In this document: positions 62,001-64,000 of the stretch, one piece after another
Layout of the letters: every line of letters starts with the position of its first letter
Numbering within the stretch: the first letter of the stretch is position 1
Origin: Daejeonella sp. JGW-45
Lineage (GTDB): Bacteria; Bacteroidota; Bacteroidia; Sphingobacteriales; Sphingobacteriaceae
NCBI RefSeq assembly: GCF_029360805.1
Contig: NZ_JARKNC010000010.1
Coordinates: 899,182-963,181 of the forward strand
Length of the DNA stretch: 64,000 nt
Direction of reading: 5' to 3'
Made by a program: the position numbers and the translations under genes
Notes under the pieces: model-generated
The model's input: only the letters and a program-made list of their open reading frames with translations
What the model was told of the DNA's origin: nothing
The model's database searches: none

Positions 62001-64000
62001 ACAGGAACTGTCTCAGGTATCACTAAAGGGATGGTAGGATTATCAGATGTAGATAACACTTCAGACCTGGCTAAGCCAATCAGCACTGCAACCCAGACAG
62101 CACTCGATGGAAAGGCTACTACAGCTGCTTTAGCATTAAAAGCTGACCAGAGTTCAGTTGACCTGAAAGCCCCTCTTGCATCTCCGACTTTTACAGGAAC
62201 TGTCTCAGGTATCACCGCCACAATGGTTGGATTAGGTAATGTGAACAATACAGCTGATGCTGATAAGCCAATCAGCTCAGCTACTCAAACTGCCCTTGAT
62301 GGAAAAGCTGCCAGTGCAGATCTTGCTTTAAAAGCACCACTCGCATCTCCGACATTTACAGGTACCGTATCTGGTATCACTGCGGGAATGGTTGGCTTGG
62401 GTAATGTGAACAATACAGCTGATGCAGATAAGCCAATCAGCTCAGCTACTCAAAGTGCCCTTGATGGAAAAGCGACTACTGCTGCGTTGGCATTAAAAGC
62501 TGACCAAAGTTCAGTTGATCTGAAAGCGCCCCTTGCTTCACCAACTTTTACAGGTACTGTTTCCGGTATTACTAAAGGAATGGTAGGATTATCAGATGTA
62601 GATAACACTTCAGACCTGGCTAAGCCGATCAGCACAGCAACCCAGACAGCGCTTGACGGTAAGGCGACTACAGCTGCTTTAGCATTAAAGGCTGACCAGA
62701 GTGCAGTTGACCTGAAAGCACCCCTTGCTTCACCAACTTTCACCGGAACTGTCTCAGGTATCACTAAAGGAATGGTAGGATTATCAGATGTAGATAACAC
62801 CTCAGACCTGGCTAAGCCAATCAGCACTGCAACTCAAACCGCACTTGATGGAAAAGCTACAACCGCTGCTTTAGCATTAAAGGCTGACCAGAGTTCAGTT
62901 GATTTGAAAGCACCACTAGCTTCACCAACTTTTACCGGAACTGTATCTGGTATTACTAAAGGGATGGTAGGATTATCAGATGTAGATAATACTTCCGACC
63001 TGGCTAAGCCAATCAGTACGGCTACTCAAACCGCTCTTGATGGAAAAGCTGCCAGTGCAGATCTTGCTTTAAAGGCACCACTAGCATCTCCAACCTTTAC
63101 AGGAACTGTCTCAGGTATCACTAAAGGGATGGTAGGATTATCAGATGTAGATAACACTTCAGACCTGGCTAAGCCAATCAGCACTGCAACCCAGACAGCA
63201 CTCGATGGAAAGGCTACTACAGCTGCTTTAGCATCAAAAGCTGACCAGAGTTCAGTTGACCTGAAAGCCCCTCTTGCATCACCAACATTCACCGGAACTG
63301 TATCCGGTATCACTGCAGGAATGGTTGGACTAGGCAACGTGAACAATACTGCTGATGCAGATAAACCGATCAGCTCGGCTACTCAGACTGCCCTTGATGG
63401 AAAAGCTGCCAGTGCAGATCTTGCTTTAAAAGCACCACTCGCATCTCCGACATTTACAGGTACCGTATCTGGTATCACTGCGGGAATGGTTGGCTTGGGT
63501 AATGTGAACAATACAGCTGATGCAGATAAGCCAATCAGCTCAGCTACTCAAAGTGCCCTTGATGGAAAAGCGACTACTGCTGCGTTGGCATTAAAAGCTG
63601 ACCAAAGTTCAGTTGATCTGAAAGCGCCCCTTGCTTCACCAACTTTTACAGGTACTGTTTCCGGTATCACCGCCACAATGGTTGGACTAGGCAATGTGAA
63701 CAATACAGCTGATGCAGATAAACCGATCAGCTCAGCTACCCAAACTGCCCTTGATGGAAAAGCTGCCAGTGCAGATCTTGCTTTGAAAGCACCACTAGCA
63801 TCTCCGACCTTCACAGGTACTGTATCAGGTATCACTAAAGGAATGGTAGGATTATCAGAGGTAGATAACACTTCAGACCTGGCTAAACCGATCAGCTCGG
63901 CTACTCAAACAGCCCTTGATGGAAAAGCTACTACTGCTGCTTTAGCATTAAAAGCTGACCAGAGTGCAGTTGACCTGAAAGCACCCCTGGCATCTCCAAC
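59088..64000 (+). CDS. Giant repetitive tail-fibre-like secreted protein (partial, open at the window end)
   Basis: A secreted protein of at least 1637 codons that runs off the window. The signal peptide ends GTAQG. An N-terminal module is shared with the neighbour. Then come three 71-residue units with ATKLATSRTINGVAFDGTA, a motif well known in phage tail fibres. A segment with TGTPTAPTAAPGTNTTQVAT, also a common tail-fibre motif, precedes an array of 55- or 64-residue units. The frame is kept at both ends of the array (codon phase checked at 61083 and 63966). It is probably a surface adhesin exported by the nearby T9SS-type proteins. The C-terminus is not visible. Confidence 0.75.
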   Translation, partial: MKHVLQRFFRFACIAGLISGALGTAQGQSRQVRLGDNMGDHIALRDMDINNKQILNSSRIAIGVATITNSSVALQVDGSDKAILIPRITSLTAINTPENGMMVYNTADSKFYVRQGNEWISFADGAGSVVSMNGKIGAVTFEGDDTSISVDNTGTSIVISAQSAAAIWNASKLQGNTISGTSPISGQVLGWNGTQWMPVDMTANSALVVTSPAQPAITSLGTLSKLTVTAPITGSITGNAATATKLATSRKINGVGFDGSADITIPTTAAANTLTGTTLNAAIVNSSLTSVGTLTDLTVTNPVTGSVTGNAGTATALATPRTINGVAFDGTANIDITAEADANQLTGTTLKSSVVNSSLTSVGTLTDLTVSNPIAGSVTGNAGTATKLATSRTINGVAFDGTADVNIGSSNLPFTPAGSIAANNVQAALVELDGDNVLKANLASPALTGTPTAPTAAPGTNTTQVATTAFVTAAAAAGTADADATTKGKIQLAGDLSGTAAAPVIAGNAVTSAKIADGTIVGTDLADGAVSLVKQADIAAASLIGRVSGGTGAPEVLSVSAAKSLLSLSKTDVGLANVDNTADADKPVSSATLSALNAKEPLITAGTAAQYLKGDKTLGTLDKTAVGLSNVNNTADADKPISTATQTALDGKATNAALALKADQSAVDLKAPLASPTFTGTVSGITAGMVGLGNVNNTADADKPISSATQAALDGKATTAALALKADQSAVDLKAPLASPTFTGTVSGITATMVGLGNVNNTADADKPISSATQTALDGKAASADLALKAPLASPTFTGTVSGITKGMVGLSDVDNTSDLAKPISTATQTALDGKATTAALALKADQSSVDLKAPLASPTFTGTVSGITKGMVGLSDVDNTSDLAKPISTATQTALDGKAASADLALKAPLASPTFTGTVSGITAGMVGLGNVNNTADADKPISSATQTALDGKAASADLALKAPLASPTFTGTVSGITKGMVGLSDVDNTSDLAKPISTATQTALDGKATTAALALKADQSSVDLKAPLASPTFTGTVSGITATMVGLGNVNNTADADKPISSATQTALDGKAASADLALKAPLASPTFTGTVSGITAGMVGLGNVNNTADADKPISSATQSALDGKATTAALALKADQSSVDLKAPLASPTFTGTVSGITKGMVGLSDVDNTSDLAKPISTATQTALDGKATTAALALKADQSAVDLKAPLASPTFTGTVSGITKGMVGLSDVDNTSDLAKPISTATQTALDGKATTAALALKADQSSVDLKAPLASPTFTGTVSGITKGMVGLSDVDNTSDLAKPISTATQTALDGKAASADLALKAPLASPTFTGTVSGITKGMVGLSDVDNTSDLAKPISTATQTALDGKATTAALASKADQSSVDLKAPLASPTFTGTVSGITAGMVGLGNVNNTADADKPISSATQTALDGKAASADLALKAPLASPTFTGTVSGITAGMVGLGNVNNTADADKPISSATQSALDGKATTAALALKADQSSVDLKAPLASPTFTGTVSGITATMVGLGNVNNTADADKPISSATQTALDGKAASADLALKAPLASPTFTGTVSGITKGMVGLSEVDNTSDLAKPISSATQTALDGKATTAALALKADQSAVDLKAPLASP
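59739..60377 (+). repeat. Three 213-bp repeats of tail-fibre type
   Basis: Units start at about 59739, 59952 and 60165, exactly 213 bp (71 codons) apart. Each has a TSLGT/TSVGT start, then TGSVTGNAGTATKLAT and INGVAFDGTA. Confidence 0.7.
61152..64000 (+). repeat. Array of 16 coding units in two lengths (192 and 165 bp)
   Basis: Unit starts (MVGL codon) are 61152, 61344, 61509, 61701, 61866, 62031, 62223, 62388, 62580, 62772, 62964, 63129, 63321, 63486, 63678 and 63843. Intervals are either 192 or 165 bp (64 or 55 codons). Two head types (GLGNVNNTADADKPISS and GLSDVDNTSDLAKPIST) and two spacer types (long ADQSAVDLK and short SADLALK) are combined in different orders. Confidence 0.85.

Noticed and set aside
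59084..63871. A series of long minus-strand ORFs opposite the giant repeat protein
   Set aside because: They are mirror frames of the repetitive, stop-poor plus-strand gene and show the same Val/Ala/Ser-rich low complexity with the repeat period. The plus-strand frame is continuous, has a signal peptide and matches known tail-fibre motifs.
61152..64000. CRISPR-like or satellite repeat
   Set aside because: The repeats are in frame, have coding periodicity (192 and 165 bp, multiples of 3) and lack spacers between identical short repeats.

Overview
The window looks like chromosome of a Bacteroidota member, most probably from the Sphingobacteriaceae (Pedobacter-like). The evidence is a PorP/SprF-type protein beside a protein with a gliding-type C-terminal domain, DUF1080 and ThuA proteins, a DUF2723 membrane protein, many promoters of the TAnnTTTG type (clearest before tRNA-Gln and rpsL), weak ribosome binding sites, and the gene order prs-rplY-pth and rpsL-rpsG-fusA-rpsJ. 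The genus assignment is inference; no rRNA is present.

Layout. 0.1-1.3 kb: an ECF sigma factor, a small membrane protein and an HMA-like protein. 1.4-6.9 kb: an imuA-imuB-dnaE2 mutagenesis cassette with overlapping stops and starts, behind a 21-bp palindrome that overlaps the promoter. 7-8 kb: two very small ORFs and a GreA/Rnk-like protein. 8.1-11.1 kb: a PhyH-type dioxygenase, a TIM-barrel isomerase and an App1-type phosphatase. 11.2-14.3 kb: a probable RiPP locus, with a 49-residue lipoprotein-like precursor ending in a two-cysteine motif, a DUF692/MNIO oxidase and an FAD/NAD(P)-binding protein. 14.6-15.9 kb: an OmpA-like lipoprotein and a second ECF sigma factor. 16.2-23.5 kb: a chaperone-usher-like pilus locus (two pilins, chaperone, three-domain adhesin, usher-like barrel), then 13 units of an exactly 11-bp repeat and a third pilin-like gene. 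23.5-24.9 kb: a ThuA protein and a secreted unknown. 25.2-32.1 kb: a 1886-residue soluble hybrid histidine kinase with nine 92-residue HAMP-type repeats, and a REC-kinase partner.

32.3-43.6 kb is mostly housekeeping (accA, tRNA-Gln, prs, rplY, pth) around a minus-strand cytochrome/DUF1080 pair and a DUF2723 protein. 43.7-49.6 kb holds an M1 peptidase, a basic secreted protein, a helicase with HRDC and HTH domains, and a NIPSNAP protein. 49.8-53.3 kb is the str operon, interrupted between fusA and rpsJ by a palindromic repeat related to one at 32.1-32.3 kb. 53.4-55.7 kb: an MFS transporter and two paralogous lipoproteins with charged repeats. 56-64 kb: a T9SS/gliding-type secreted protein, PorP/SprF, a small secreted protein, and the 5' part of a very large repetitive tail-fibre-like surface protein that runs off the window.

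The most notable systems are the MNIO peptide locus (11.19-12.48 kb), the Bacteroidota chaperone-usher-like pilus locus with its helically phased 11-bp array, and the modular repeat protein at the right end. All functions are read from motifs and context; no database search was run.
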